Origin: AV40 sp035568175
Lineage (GTDB): Bacteria > Verrucomicrobiota > Verrucomicrobiia > Chthoniobacterales > UBA10450
Reading direction: 5' to 3'
DNA: 64,000 nucleotides
Assembly: GCA_035568175.1 (NCBI GenBank)
Contig: DATMON010000007.1
Span: 1 to 64,000 of the forward strand
A model generated the notes under the pieces. It ran no database searches, was not told where the DNA came from, and was given only the letters and a program-made list of their open reading frames with translations. Shown here one piece after another: positions 25,609 through 34,752 of the stretch; within the stretch, counting starts at the first letter, position 1, and every line of letters begins with the position of its first letter. The position numbers were made by a program, and so were the translations under genes.

Positions 25609-26871
25609 TTATTGCACTCGCGGCGAGGGCAACGGAATAATGTAACGCCCTCTAAATCCACGCTCCGTCAGCTTCGGGATCAGTTCGTCAGCAATGTGCC
25701 AGGACAACAGAAGCGCGTATTCGGGCTGATCGGAAAAGAGCTGCGCTTCCTCGATCACCGGAATCATCGTTCCGGGAACGTACTTGCCGATTTTATACGA
25801 CCCTTTGATTTCAAGCACGGAATCGAGAACGCCGTTGTCCAGACCGACGTAATTAATAAGAGTGCTCGCCCGTGATGGCGCGCCGATGCCGTAGACACGG
25901 CCGCCGTCGCGTTTGATGTCGTTGAGCAGCGCAAGCAATTCGAGCTTGGAATTTACGACCGCGCGTTTGAACTGGTCGAACGTCGCCGGTGTAATCTCGC
26001 GCGCTTCCTCCGCGAGTATTTTTTCGACGCTAGGTTGAACCGGATGTCGATCTTTTCTCGCGGCGTAAACGCGAATTGAGCCGCCGTGAGTCGGAATGCG
26101 TTTGGCGTGGATCACTTCCAATCCGTGCATTGCGAGGAGGTTTCGCAAACTTGTTAGCGTGTAGTAGCGAAGATGTTCGTGATAAATCGTATCGTATTGC
26201 AGCGTCTCCAGCAGCGAAAGAAAGTAATGGGACTCGCTAATGAAAATGCCATCGTCGCTCAGGAGGGTAAGAATTCCGGCCACGATATCGTGGATATTTT
26301 CGATGTGGGCAAAGACGTTCGTCGCAGTGACAATTTGCGCTTTTCCTTGTTCAGCCGCCGCTTTCTCCGCGACTTCCTTTGTAAAAAACGAAATCATCGA
26401 CGGAATTCCGCGTTCAATCGCCAATTTCGCGGCGTTGGTTGGTTCGATGCCAAACACGCGCACGCCGTTTTTCTGGAAGTTGCTCAGGAGCGTGCCGTCG
26501 TTGGAACCGATGTCGATGATCAACTGATTGGGCTTGAGCGGATAAAGGGATTCCACTTCGCGCGAGAGTTCGGCAAAGTTCTCGCGAAGGATTTTCGTCG
26601 TGCCGCTGGTATATGGATACGACGGCGGGAAAAGAATTGCCGGGTCCACGATCAATCCGAGTTGGGCGAGAGTGCAGTTCTTGCAAAACAACAATTGCGC
26701 GGGATAAGCCGGCTGCTCTGCCGGCGGAGAACCAATGGCGGGCATCGTATTCACGGGCGGGAGGTAGCCGAGGAATAGAATCGGCTCCAAGTCCGGAGAA
26801 TCGCAGACCTGGCACTGGTCGACGACGATGCTTCCACCGCTATCGGCGGCAAGTTTCTTTGGCGTTTTCAT
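25609..26871 (-). CDS. Zinc-binding SAM-dependent sugar C-methyltransferase
   Basis: A protein of about 420 residues in the architecture of TylC3/NovU-type C-methyltransferases. It has an N-terminal zinc domain (CQVCDSPDLEP and LLFCKNCTLAQLG), a central SAM-binding fold (LIIDIGSNDGTLLSNFQ), and a C-terminal domain with VYGIGAPSRASTLINY. Family members methylate C-3 or C-5 of NDP-4-keto-6-deoxysugars. ATG 26871 overlaps the epimerase stop (ATGA); an earlier in-frame ATG at 26913 is disfavoured because it lies inside the epimerase gene. This points to a branched or methylated deoxysugar in the surface glycan. Confidence 0.82.
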   Translation of the reverse strand: MKTPKKLAADSGGSIVVDQCQVCDSPDLEPILFLGYLPPVNTMPAIGSPPAEQPAYPAQLLFCKNCTLAQLGLIVDPAILFPPSYPYTSGTTKILRENFAELSREVESLYPLKPNQLIIDIGSNDGTLLSNFQKNGVRVFGIEPTNAAKLAIERGIPSMISFFTKEVAEKAAAEQGKAQIVTATNVFAHIENIHDIVAGILTLLSDDGIFISESHYFLSLLETLQYDTIYHEHLRYYTLTSLRNLLAMHGLEVIHAKRIPTHGGSIRVYAARKDRHPVQPSVEKILAEEAREITPATFDQFKRAVVNSKLELLALLNDIKRDGGRVYGIGAPSRASTLINYVGLDNGVLDSVLEIKGSYKIGKYVPGTMIPVIEEAQLFSDQPEYALLLSWHIADELIPKLTERGFRGRYIIPLPSPRVQ

Positions 26872-27845
26872 CAAGCGCGGCGCGGGTTTCCCTCGGCGTG
26901 CTTTAGATACCACGGGATCGTCGCAGCCAAACCCTGTTTCAGAGAAACGACCGGCTTGTAACCCAGAGCGCCGATTCGTTTGATACTTGGACAGCGGCGC
27001 GGTGTCCCGCCAGCTTTCAATTGCCCCGGAGCAATGCGCACTGGCCGATCAAAATAGCGCGCGATCTCTTCTGCCAGATGTTTGATCGACATCTCCTCCT
27101 CGGTCCCGATGTTGTAGATGGCAAGATGTTCGCCTTTCTCGAGCACCAACATCAAGCCGGCGATTAAATCGTCGATGAAAACGAACGATCGGGTCTCGTT
27201 GCCGCTGCCTTCGATTGGCAAGACGACCACGCCCTCACTCTGCCGACAAAGCTGGTGCATGCGCAACGTCAATTGCGGGATGACGTGTTCCCACCCCATG
27301 TCCGGGCCGTAAACGTTGTGAGGACGGAAAATCACCGCGCGTCGCAATTTCTTGCGACCGTAATTAAGCGTCAGCAGTTCGCTGATAATCTTGCCCCCAG
27401 CGTAGGAATAACGCGGATTCAGCGGATCGGGAATGGACAGCGCGACGGTTTCGTCCGTCGGCACTTGCGCGGGTGTTTGGTAAACTTCGGAGCTCGAAGC
27501 GACAAACAAGTTGCCGACACCGTGGGCGACACAGGCGTCAAGGACGTTGAGCATTCCTTTGACTGCAACTTCGAGGACGAGATCGGGCTGTGCGTAAAAA
27601 AATTCGGTGCCGTTGACCGCGGCGAGGTGACAGACAGCATCGACGCCTTGAACTGCCCGACCGACTGCCGCCGCATCACGGACATCGGCGTCGATCCACT
27701 CAATCACCGATTCAATGTCGCTAAGGCGATTACGCGACCCGCGCGATTCGTTGTCCAGGGCGCGGACTTCGTGTCCGCTCCTCACTAAAGCGCGCACGAG
27801 CGCGCTGCCGATGAACCCGCTGGCTCCGGTCACAAGATATCGCAT
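26871..27845 (-). CDS. NAD-dependent sugar epimerase/dehydratase
   Basis: A 324-residue extended SDR. MRYLVTGASGFIGSALV at the very N-terminus, DVRDAAAV, the catalytic Ser-Ser-Ser (VASSSEVY) and YSYAGGKI (Tyr-x3-Lys) are all present. The start is ATG 27845, 2 bp after the upstream stop; the longer frame to 27956 adds sequence with no Rossmann character. It is probably a 4-epimerase, 4,6-dehydratase or related step on an NDP-sugar. Confidence 0.85.
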   Translation of the reverse strand: MRYLVTGASGFIGSALVRALVRSGHEVRALDNESRGSRNRLSDIESVIEWIDADVRDAAAVGRAVQGVDAVCHLAAVNGTEFFYAQPDLVLEVAVKGMLNVLDACVAHGVGNLFVASSSEVYQTPAQVPTDETVALSIPDPLNPRYSYAGGKIISELLTLNYGRKKLRRAVIFRPHNVYGPDMGWEHVIPQLTLRMHQLCRQSEGVVVLPIEGSGNETRSFVFIDDLIAGLMLVLEKGEHLAIYNIGTEEEMSIKHLAEEIARYFDRPVRIAPGQLKAGGTPRRCPSIKRIGALGYKPVVSLKQGLAATIPWYLKHAEGNPRRA

Positions 27846-27847
27846 AA

Positions 27848-28660
27848 CTACCGGTAGAATTTCGGAATCCGGACCATCGCCTTTTCGTTTGAGCGCGGAT
27901 TCGTGAATCTCGCCCGCCATCCCCAGAGAAACCAACGGGAATATTCGGTTACCCACGGCCCAAGCCGAAAGGTCGATTCGCCACCGTAAAGACGATCGAT
28001 GGAGACAATCGGCACCTCGCCGAGACGAAGACCGACGTGCTGTGCTTTAATTGCCATCTCGAATGCCACCGCCCAACCAACCGGCCGGCTTTCGAGTTTA
28101 AGAGCAGGAAAAGTTTCCTTGCGAAACATTTTAATTCCGGTGGTCGCGTCAGTGAACGGAGAGCCGCAGACGCGATGGAAGAGCCAGTTGGCGGAAAACG
28201 AAAGAATGCTGCCGACTAACGAGCCGCCAAGTCGTCGCCCGCCGTGCGCGTAACGAGTGCAACTGACAAAGTCACATCCGTCACGAATCAATGCGATCAT
28301 ATCTTCGATCGCCAGGACTGGGCCGACCTCATCGGCGGCGAAAATAAGGATGACATCGCCTTCCGACGCAGCGACGCCCGCTCGAATGGCATTAACGACC
28401 CCATTCCCGAGCGTGTTCTGCACGCCGCGCAACTCGGGATAGATTGTCCGGACATCATCGACGACCGGGACGCTATCATCGTTGTCAGAATCATAGACGA
28501 CCAAGACTTCGTGCGGCAGCTCGACGACCGCGCGCAAAATCTTGAGCATGATTCGCAGATTGATGCCTTCGTTGCGCACGGGCAGCAAAATCGACAACAT
28601 CCGGCAACGATCTGCTGCCGATTCCGCCTGCAGTGAGGCAATCGCCGCGGCGCTGGTCAT
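27848..28660 (-). CDS. Glycosyltransferase family 2 (polyprenyl-phosphate type)
   Basis: A 270-residue enzyme. LSILLPVRNEGINLRIML, VYDSDNDDSVP and the metal-binding IFAADEVGP fit GT2 enzymes such as dolichol-phosphate mannosyltransferase. The last part is amphipathic rather than clearly transmembrane. ATG 28660 overlaps the aminotransferase stop (ATGA). An internal ATG before LSILLPVRN is a possible shorter start. Confidence 0.78.
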   Translation of the reverse strand: MTSAAAIASLQAESAADRCRMLSILLPVRNEGINLRIMLKILRAVVELPHEVLVVYDSDNDDSVPVVDDVRTIYPELRGVQNTLGNGVVNAIRAGVAASEGDVILIFAADEVGPVLAIEDMIALIRDGCDFVSCTRYAHGGRRLGGSLVGSILSFSANWLFHRVCGSPFTDATTGIKMFRKETFPALKLESRPVGWAVAFEMAIKAQHVGLRLGEVPIVSIDRLYGGESTFRLGPWVTEYSRWFLWGWRARFTNPRSNEKAMVRIPKFYR

Positions 28661-29754
28661 GCGGAATAAAATTTCTTGATCAAGCGGCAGACGGTCTTCA
28701 CGTCACTATCCGCCATTTGAAAAGCCGATGGCAGCCAGATCGCTTGTTTGCCAAGACGAGTGCTGTTTGGAAATTCGGCATCATCGCGCCGATACGGTTT
28801 CTGAGTGTGAAGCGGAAACCAAAAGCGGCGGCAGTCAGCCCCGTTGTTTGCCAGAAAATCATCGAGCTCATCGCGGCGTTCGGCCAGGGCGTCGATCCAT
28901 TGCGGTTGTTCGCCCTTGTCGATCTTGAATGGAAGCACGCGGATGCCTTTCACTCCGGCCAGTTCGTCGTGGTAAATCCGATAGGTCTGCCGGATACGCT
29001 TAAGTCGCGCATCGAGTTTCTCCAGTTGTCCCAGGCCAACCGCCGACTGGAGATTTGTCAGTTTGAAATTAAAACCAATGGAATCATGCGTGTCGGCGCC
29101 GCCCGTTCCACGCACTGGGCGGCCCTGATCCTTCAATTCGCGGAGCCGATGAAAAATCGCTTCGTCATCAGTAACAATGACGCCGCCCTGACCTGTGGTG
29201 ATAACTTTGTTAGGTGAAAACGAAAAGCAACCAGTGCGACCAAACGTGCCGAGGTAACGATCACCGCCTCGCGAGCAAAACGCTTCGGCTGCGTCCTCGA
29301 CGACCATCAGGTCGCGCTGCCGGCAGAAGCGCAGAATGTTTTCCATGTCCGCGGCCCGTCCGCTGACGTGAACGGGCACGACCGCTTTTGTTTTTGAAGT
29401 GATGGCTGATTCCATTGCGGCGACGCTGATATTCAACGTGCCAGGATCGACATCTGCCAATACCGGCGTTGCGCCGGTCATGGAAACGGCATTGGCGGTG
29501 GCTATGAAAGTCATGTCGGGGACGATCACTTCGTCGCCGCGAGTAACCCCGAGAGCGACGAGCGAAAGATAAATGGCCGCCGTCCCGCTGGTAACGCCAA
29601 TACCGAATTTTGCGTTCGTCAGCGTTGCGATCTTGCGCGCGAATTCCTCCGTCACTTCGCCGTCGTTAAGAAAATTGCTGTCGAGAACGGCTTTTAGGAG
29701 GGCTAACTCGTTGCCGGTCATTTCGGGGGACCACCAAGAAATGCGAGAAGCCAT
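28657..29754 (-). CDS. DegT/DnrJ/EryC1/StrS sugar aminotransferase
   Basis: A 365-residue PLP enzyme of the sugar aminotransferase family. GVTSGTAAIYLSL binds the cofactor phosphate, VVEDAAEAF holds the Asp over PLP, and FSFSPNKVITTGQGG contains the PLP lysine, so it is an active aminotransferase and not the Lys-lacking dehydratase type. It would make an amino sugar from an NDP-keto sugar. The gene follows the methyltransferase by 5 bp. Confidence 0.85.
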   Translation of the reverse strand: MASRISWWSPEMTGNELALLKAVLDSNFLNDGEVTEEFARKIATLTNAKFGIGVTSGTAAIYLSLVALGVTRGDEVIVPDMTFIATANAVSMTGATPVLADVDPGTLNISVAAMESAITSKTKAVVPVHVSGRAADMENILRFCRQRDLMVVEDAAEAFCSRGGDRYLGTFGRTGCFSFSPNKVITTGQGGVIVTDDEAIFHRLRELKDQGRPVRGTGGADTHDSIGFNFKLTNLQSAVGLGQLEKLDARLKRIRQTYRIYHDELAGVKGIRVLPFKIDKGEQPQWIDALAERRDELDDFLANNGADCRRFWFPLHTQKPYRRDDAEFPNSTRLGKQAIWLPSAFQMADSDVKTVCRLIKKFYSA

Positions 29755-29759
29755 TCTTG

Positions 29760-30560
29760 CTACCCGGTCCGGCGCAGAACAAATCCTTGGATCGGGCCGA
29801 AAGACTCTCCTCTATCCACCGTGATTTTTACTCGCTCGCCCATTAGTTCGTACAAGCGGCGCGCAGCATCGTCGACGGCGTCAATGATGTCGTCCTTAAC
29901 AGCTTTGCGGCCGTAACCTTCAAACTTCGCGAACATATTCACGAAAACGCGGGTGAGCAGATAATAGAGATTGAAAGTATGCGTCTTCTCGACTGTGAAC
30001 TTTCCTTCCAGAAACGCCATTAACTGATCGTAGTGCAGGAAGTAATTGTGCCAGTCGTGTAAAGGCACGTTCGGCAGTCCCACCGCGCGACGCACTTCAT
30101 TCATCGCTTCGAAACCCTCGAAAGTATTTTCGATCATGATGTAGCGTCCGCCCGGACGCAAAGAACTCCGGATATTTTGCAGAACCTGTTTCTGTTCTTC
30201 CCACGTCATGAAATTGATCACGACTCGTTGCGAGACAACCAGATCGAACTTGCCAACGTAAGCCGACAAGTCCAAAGCGTCGCCCTCCACCAGCGTCACA
30301 TTAGTCAGGCCGGCAGCGGCAAAACGCTCGGACGCTTTGGCCCGCAAATGATTGGAGTGTTCCAAGGCAAGGCAGCTGCGCGCCTTTGCGGCATATTGCA
30401 CAGTGGATTCCCCGTCGCCGCAGCCGAAGTCGGCCATCTCGTCGGTCGCCCTGATCTGTGAGACTGCGAAGTCGGTTTCGAGTTTCCTCAGATTCTGGTC
30501 CAGCAACGAAATGGTATCGGAATGCTCCCAGTATGCGTCAATTTTGCTTCGATCGCTCAT
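29760..30560 (-). CDS. SAM-dependent methyltransferase
   Basis: A class I methyltransferase of about 266 residues. ADFGCGDGESTVQYA is the SAM-binding motif I, VEGDALDL motif II and FDLVVSQRVVINF motif III. The start ATG 30560 overlaps the stop of the nucleotide-sugar dehydrogenase gene (ATGA) with GAAAGA upstream. The substrate is unknown; the gene context suggests O- or N-methylation of a glycan component. Confidence 0.75.
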   Translation of the reverse strand: MSDRSKIDAYWEHSDTISLLDQNLRKLETDFAVSQIRATDEMADFGCGDGESTVQYAAKARSCLALEHSNHLRAKASERFAAAGLTNVTLVEGDALDLSAYVGKFDLVVSQRVVINFMTWEEQKQVLQNIRSSLRPGGRYIMIENTFEGFEAMNEVRRAVGLPNVPLHDWHNYFLHYDQLMAFLEGKFTVEKTHTFNLYYLLTRVFVNMFAKFEGYGRKAVKDDIIDAVDDAARRLYELMGERVKITVDRGESFGPIQGFVLRRTG

Positions 30561-31759
30561 GATCTTTCTTTCACGGGAAGAACGCTCCACAAATCGACCA
30601 CCTCGATTCGGGCTGGAATCTGCAGTTGCCGGTAGGCGTTGTGCGCAGCGCCGACAATGACGACGTCGCTGGAGGCGATGAGTTTTTCCTTGCTCACGAA
30701 CGTCGGATCTTTCGCGTATTCGTCCGAATAAAAAACCTGCGCGCCGTGAAAACGCAGAAGCTTGCCTAACTTGTAGGAGAGCGATTCCCGGATGTCGTCG
30801 CTTTCGGCTTTGAAGGCCATCCCGAGGATGCCGACACGCGTCTTGCGCAAATCAAACTGCCTGGCCAGGCGTTCGAGGATAAAATTCGGCAGTCCCTCAT
30901 TAATGGTCATCGCGACCTGGCCAAGGATAAAATTCTGCTTTTGAAACGCGAACAGCTGCATCGTGTCTTTCATCAAGCAGGGCCCGGCGGCGAAACCCGG
31001 TCCGGGAATAGCCTCCATCCGGACATAGCCGCGCTTCATTTTCGCGAGAAGGTCTGAGTAATTCAGACCGGCACTTTCGACCATCATGTAAAGCTGGTTG
31101 GTCGCGGCGAATTGGATGTAGCGAAAAGCGTTACAAATGAGTTTGGCAAATTCCGCTTCTAGCGGGGTCATCTCCACGACTTCGGACGCAATGCTCTCGA
31201 AAAGTTTCTTTGCCTCTGCCGTCGCTTCCGCCGAGGTCCCGCTAATCAATTGAGGCAGTCCGCGAATTTCCTCGACCCCTTTGCCCTGGACCACGCGCTC
31301 CGGGCAAAATGCCAGGCGTGTTTTTTTTCCGTGCCGCCGCAGGTAGTTGTCGATATAGTCGGTCGTGCCGGGCGCAACGGTTGAACGAAGAATAATCGTT
31401 TGGTCGTCGCGCAAATACGGCATCAATCCATCGAGACACACAGTGAGGCGCGACAAATTTGGATTGTGAAATTCATCGATCGGCGTGCCGATCGTAATCA
31501 CGACCACCGGAGCGTTGCCCACGTCTTTGGGATCGGACGAAAATGCGAGCGCGTTATTCCCGAGCGCTTTTTGCAACAGTGCTTTGCCGCCCTCTTCAAA
31601 AAAGGGCAATTCTCCAGCGGCCATTGTTTGCAAGGCCGCTTCGTTAACATCGAGGATCAACGTCTTGCGACCGCTCTCAGCCAGGACGAGCGACAGCGGC
31701 ACGCCGATATGACCCGCGCCGCCAACAACGCAAACGTCGTAAGTCTCCCGCGCTTTCAT
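30557..31759 (-). CDS. Nucleotide-sugar dehydrogenase (UDP-glucose/UDP-ManNAc type)
   Basis: A 400-residue enzyme of the UDP-glucose/GDP-mannose dehydrogenase family. The N-terminal Rossmann block is VCVVGGAGHIGVPLSLVLA, the catalytic cysteine is in GFAAGPCLMKDT, and the C-terminal domain contains ILGMAFKAESDDIRES. It oxidises C-6 of a UDP-hexose to a uronic acid in two NAD steps. LRSTVAPGTTDYI and the overall block order are closer to WecC-like UDP-ManNAc dehydrogenases than to Ugd. The product probably adds an acidic sugar to the surface polymer. Confidence 0.85.
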   Translation of the reverse strand: MKARETYDVCVVGGAGHIGVPLSLVLAESGRKTLILDVNEAALQTMAAGELPFFEEGGKALLQKALGNNALAFSSDPKDVGNAPVVVITIGTPIDEFHNPNLSRLTVCLDGLMPYLRDDQTIILRSTVAPGTTDYIDNYLRRHGKKTRLAFCPERVVQGKGVEEIRGLPQLISGTSAEATAEAKKLFESIASEVVEMTPLEAEFAKLICNAFRYIQFAATNQLYMMVESAGLNYSDLLAKMKRGYVRMEAIPGPGFAAGPCLMKDTMQLFAFQKQNFILGQVAMTINEGLPNFILERLARQFDLRKTRVGILGMAFKAESDDIRESLSYKLGKLLRFHGAQVFYSDEYAKDPTFVSKEKLIASSDVVIVGAAHNAYRQLQIPARIEVVDLWSVLPVKERS

Positions 31760-32292
31760 TACAACTTGATGTGTCCGGCCGCTACGGCCATCAAAATGGT
31801 CGCCCTGTTCAAGGCGCTGTCGAACGTTGGCTCGGAGAGAATCAGATTTCGCAGCGGCTTTTCGTAGACGATGGGCTCAATCTCAGGCGGCGGAATGAAT
31901 TCACCCCTGGAGGCGCGGGTGACGTTAGGCGCGAAGAACGACCAGAGACGATTGCTCAGCCGTCCGATGTCCGGCGCTAATTCTCCAAGAAAAATAAACT
32001 CATCAGCGACAAACCCCGTTTCCTCTAGCAATTCTCTCTCCGCTGCTTGTTGCGGGCTTTCGCCCGGATCGATATGGCCGCCGGGCAATTCCAACGTCAC
32101 CAATTCCGTTGCCGCCCGGAATTGCCGCACCAACGGAAATTTTCCGTCCCCAGTCACAGCCAGGATCGCGACGTAATCCCATGTGCTGATCGAGTAATGC
32201 AGCGACGGATCTTCGCCGACGCGCTTGGCGATCAGTTTGAACCAGGGCGTTTCGAAAACTGAACTCTTGCTAGTGATGCTTATTTCGTCCAC
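31759..32292 (-). CDS. Nudix hydrolase
   Basis: A 177-residue Nudix protein with an intact box: GGHIDPGESPQQAAEREL then LEETGF, giving G-x5-E-x7-RE-x2-EE-x-G. The N- and C-terminal parts resemble ADP-ribose/nucleotide-sugar pyrophosphatases. Position at the head of the sugar-nucleotide gene run, with its stop overlapping the dehydrogenase start, hints at nucleotide-sugar turnover. Confidence 0.82.
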   Translation of the reverse strand: MDEISITSKSSVFETPWFKLIAKRVGEDPSLHYSISTWDYVAILAVTGDGKFPLVRQFRAATELVTLELPGGHIDPGESPQQAAERELLEETGFVADEFIFLGELAPDIGRLSNRLWSFFAPNVTRASRGEFIPPPEIEPIVYEKPLRNLILSEPTFDSALNRATILMAVAAGHIKL

Positions 32293-32422
32293 GTCGAGGG
32301 ACTCTAGTTGACGACAAACCGTTGGGTCAAAATTATCCTGCGCGGCAGAATTGCGCGGCTCCGGCTCCCGAATGTCCTCGCCTGCGTGCCGAATGCTTGA
32401 ATATTACTGCGCCTGAGAAACG

Positions 32423-33259
32423 ATGTCCGAGACAAACGAAACCATCCTTTTCCTCCACATTCCCAAGACGGCCGGATCGACCATGTACAAGGTTCTGGGA
32501 CGGCAATACTCGCGCGCCGAAACTTTACGGTTAGAGAGTTCCCAAATCGACCAATTTAAAACACTGCCTGCCGCGCAGCGCGGACGTTATCGCTTGATCG
32601 AAGGACATCTCTACTTCGGTTTCCATCGTTATATCCCGGGAGCGAGCACTTATATCACCTTTTTGCGCCGTCCAGTCGAACGCGTGCTTTCATTTTATTA
32701 TTACGCCCGAAGCACCCCAGATCATTATCTTTATCCTCAGTTGGCTAACGAGCGTCTCGATCTTAAAACAGCGCTTGCACGAGAGCTGACGCCGGAGCTT
32801 CGTAACGGGCAGACGCGCCAGCTCGCGGGCGACGAGTGGGAGGATCCGCGACGCGTTCTAACGCGCACCGCGCTCGATCGAGCGAAAGCGAACTTGACCC
32901 ATTTTCGCGTTGTCGGCCTTTTGGAAGAATTTGATGCGAGCCTGCTGCTCTTGCGTCGAGCCTTCGGCTGGCACTTGCCTTTTTATGTCAAAGAAAACGT
33001 AACGAAGGAAAAACCTGACGAGACATTCCTCAATGCGGAAACGCGCGGATTGATAGAAGAGGCAAATCGCCTCGATCTCGAATTGTACGATTACGCACAC
33101 GACCTTTTTGACGAACAGCGTCGCGCCGCCGGGGACTCGTTTGCTGAGGAATTGGGTCATTTCCGGCGTTCGAACCGCGCCTCTGCCGGTCTGGTTCCGC
33201 GTTTTGCAAGGTTGCTTCGTCGCATTGGTCTCGGGCGCGCCAAATTCACAACGCACTAA
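32423..33259 (+). CDS. Sulfotransferase family 2 protein
   Basis: A 278-residue PAPS-dependent carbohydrate sulfotransferase. The 5'-phosphosulfate loop is HIPKTAGSTMYK near the N-terminus, and the 3'-phosphate motif is RRPVERVLSFYYYA. This family sulfates glycans (heparan/chondroitin-type enzymes in animals, capsular or exopolysaccharides in bacteria). It is the only plus-strand gene in the polysaccharide block and so has its own promoter. PAPS-forming genes are not in this window. Confidence 0.82.
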   Translation: MSETNETILFLHIPKTAGSTMYKVLGRQYSRAETLRLESSQIDQFKTLPAAQRGRYRLIEGHLYFGFHRYIPGASTYITFLRRPVERVLSFYYYARSTPDHYLYPQLANERLDLKTALARELTPELRNGQTRQLAGDEWEDPRRVLTRTALDRAKANLTHFRVVGLLEEFDASLLLLRRAFGWHLPFYVKENVTKEKPDETFLNAETRGLIEEANRLDLELYDYAHDLFDEQRRAAGDSFAEELGHFRRSNRASAGLVPRFARLLRRIGLGRAKFTTH

Positions 33260-33269
33260 GCAAACTCCA

Positions 33270-33545
33270 TTAAAACGGGTTTGCTCGCCAACAGATGAAT
33301 TGCCCCTGGGCCAGCTCTATCGTCACGTCGTGATAGTTTTCACGAACCGCAGCGAAATCCCGAATGTTGCAGACTCCGATCGCAGAGCGCGCCGGGCGCG
33401 CCTCACGCATCTTCGCGACGGACCACGTCTCGACCGAACCGCGTAAGTTCCCATAAAAAAGATAAAACTGTTCCGGAAGCACGCCTTTGTCGGGTTCCAG
33501 AATCAGCGATCCGTTTTTGTTGGGAACAGAAAAACCAGCTGACAA
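33270..33545 (-). CDS. Small hypothetical ORF, possibly remnant
   Basis: An open frame of 91 residues starts with TTG 2 bp after the stop of the polyprenol glycosyltransferase gene. I recognise no domain; the sequence is soluble with several aromatic residues and ends QGQFICWRANPF. It may be a translationally coupled small gene or the degraded C-terminal part of a larger protein, since there is no Met start and no obvious ribosome site. Confidence 0.3.
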   Translation of the reverse strand: MSAGFSVPNKNGSLILEPDKGVLPEQFYLFYGNLRGSVETWSVAKMREARPARSAIGVCNIRDFAAVRENYHDVTIELAQGQFICWRANPF

Positions 33546-33547
33546 GA

Positions 33548-34255
33548 TCAGCGCTCAAACCGGAGCCGCCACGGCTTAAGGGCGGACTCGAAAATCACTT
33601 TGCGCGACATTTTCGATTGTCCGGCGCGGCGGTCTGTGAACGTGATTGGAATCTCAACGATACGCAAGCCTTCGCGCTGTGCGTGGAAGATGGTCTCGAC
33701 CTGAAACGCATATCCCTCCGACGTAATCCCAATCTCGAGCAGGCATCGCAACGCGCGGCGCGTGTAACAGCGAAAGCCGCTCGTGCTATCGCGGACGGTG
33801 ACGCCGGTGATGTGAGCGACGTACTCGTTCGCGAAGCGACTCAAGAACCGTCGATGCCACGGCCAATTCATGACCCGCCCGCCCTGGCAATAGCGCGAAC
33901 CAATGACCACGTCGGCATCGCGAGTCGCACTGATCAACACCGGCACCATGTTCGGGTCGTGCGAAAAATCGGCATCCAGCTGAACCATGCACGAATAACC
34001 GCGTTCCAAGGCGACGCGATAACCGTCCACCAGGCTGCGCCCGTAGCTGTGGGGACCAGTTCGACTCAGAATTGAAAAACGCGCGTTGGTGCCAAACAAC
34101 TGCCCAGCCGCGGCAGCAGTTCCGTCTGGCGAATTGTCGTCCACCAGCATCACTTCAGCATCGGGCGCGACTTGAAGTAATTGAGCGGTCAGTGCGCCGA
34201 CGTTCTCGCGCTCGTTATAGGTCGGAACAACAATGAGCGTACGATCGTTTTCCAT
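33548..34255 (-). CDS. Polyprenol-phosphate mannosyltransferase-like GT2
   Basis: A 235-residue enzyme very like dolichol/polyprenol-phosphate mannosyltransferase (Dpm1). TLIVVPTYNERENVG, VDDNSPDGTA, the catalytic LDADFSHDP and the family blocks GSRYCQGG and DSTSGFRCYTR are all present. There is no C-terminal membrane domain, so it is the short soluble form. It would supply a lipid-linked sugar donor for periplasmic GT-C enzymes such as the proteins at 24202-25575 and 35868-37211. Confidence 0.88.
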   Translation of the reverse strand: MENDRTLIVVPTYNERENVGALTAQLLQVAPDAEVMLVDDNSPDGTAAAAGQLFGTNARFSILSRTGPHSYGRSLVDGYRVALERGYSCMVQLDADFSHDPNMVPVLISATRDADVVIGSRYCQGGRVMNWPWHRRFLSRFANEYVAHITGVTVRDSTSGFRCYTRRALRCLLEIGITSEGYAFQVETIFHAQREGLRIVEIPITFTDRRAGQSKMSRKVIFESALKPWRLRFER

Positions 34256-34261
34256 CTTGAA

Positions 34262-34289
34262 GTTGGCGACCCTAACGGGATTCGAACCC
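34262..34289 (-). repeat. tRNA-Glu 3'-end fragment with encoded CCA (candidate att remnant)
   Basis: Bases 34267-34289 are identical over 23 nt, and in the same orientation, to the 3' end of the tRNA-Glu gene at 37419-37441 (T-arm and acceptor strand). Read on the minus strand the fragment continues TAGGGTCG-CCA-ACT, so it carries the CCA tail that the intact gene lacks. The 5' half of a tRNA is missing, so it is not a gene. The geometry is that of the displaced end left when an element integrates into a tRNA 3' end. Confidence 0.6.
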
Positions 34290-34536
34290 TAAAGCGAGAC
34301 TTCGCGATTCTGCGCGTTCTCTCCCCAAATCTGCGGCAATCACGTACTTGTTTGCGAAGTCAGAAATGGGCGGGGAATTTCCAAGAACTCCCGTTGCTCA
34401 TACTTCACAATCGCTAACAGAAGATCGTACAACGCCAGGGTCCAATCATCATTGCCACCCACACACTAACCGTTTCAATTTCGCCTCAACCGTAGATCAC
34501 GAAAATCATGGAAAGCGGGGGTCTCGGCCGCATCTC

Positions 34537-34752
34537 TCAAGCGTAAATGCCGAGAATTTGCTTGGTTTTATCGATTGCGTCTGGGTCGCCAAGAAATTGA
34601 AAAGCCAATTGGTGGCCGGGACGCTTCTTCATCACAATTTTCACGCGACCAAGGTCATGCCCTTGCAGCTTGGCCCTAACGTCATCTTTGGTCTGTTGTA
34701 CCATTTCCTTCTCGAATCCCTCCGGCGCAAAGCCAACTTCGATTTTGACCAT
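34537..34752 (-). CDS. Small hypothetical protein (71 aa)
   Basis: A 71-residue, Lys-rich soluble sequence with balanced codon use and ATG start; it reads like a genuine protein (alternating beta and alpha character, ending TKQILGIYA), but I do not recognise the family. No strong ribosome-binding site is visible. It lies inside the segment bracketed by tRNA-Glu fragments, between 34289 and 35604. Confidence 0.4.
   Translation of the reverse strand: MVKIEVGFAPEGFEKEMVQQTKDDVRAKLQGHDLGRVKIVMKKRPGHQLAFQFLGDPDAIDKTKQILGIYA

Noticed and set aside
32308..32336. Possible sigma-70 promoter (TTGACG, 17 bp, AATTAT) upstream of the sulfotransferase gene
   Set aside because: The -10 box matches at four of six positions and promoter rules of this lineage are unknown; not strong enough to list.
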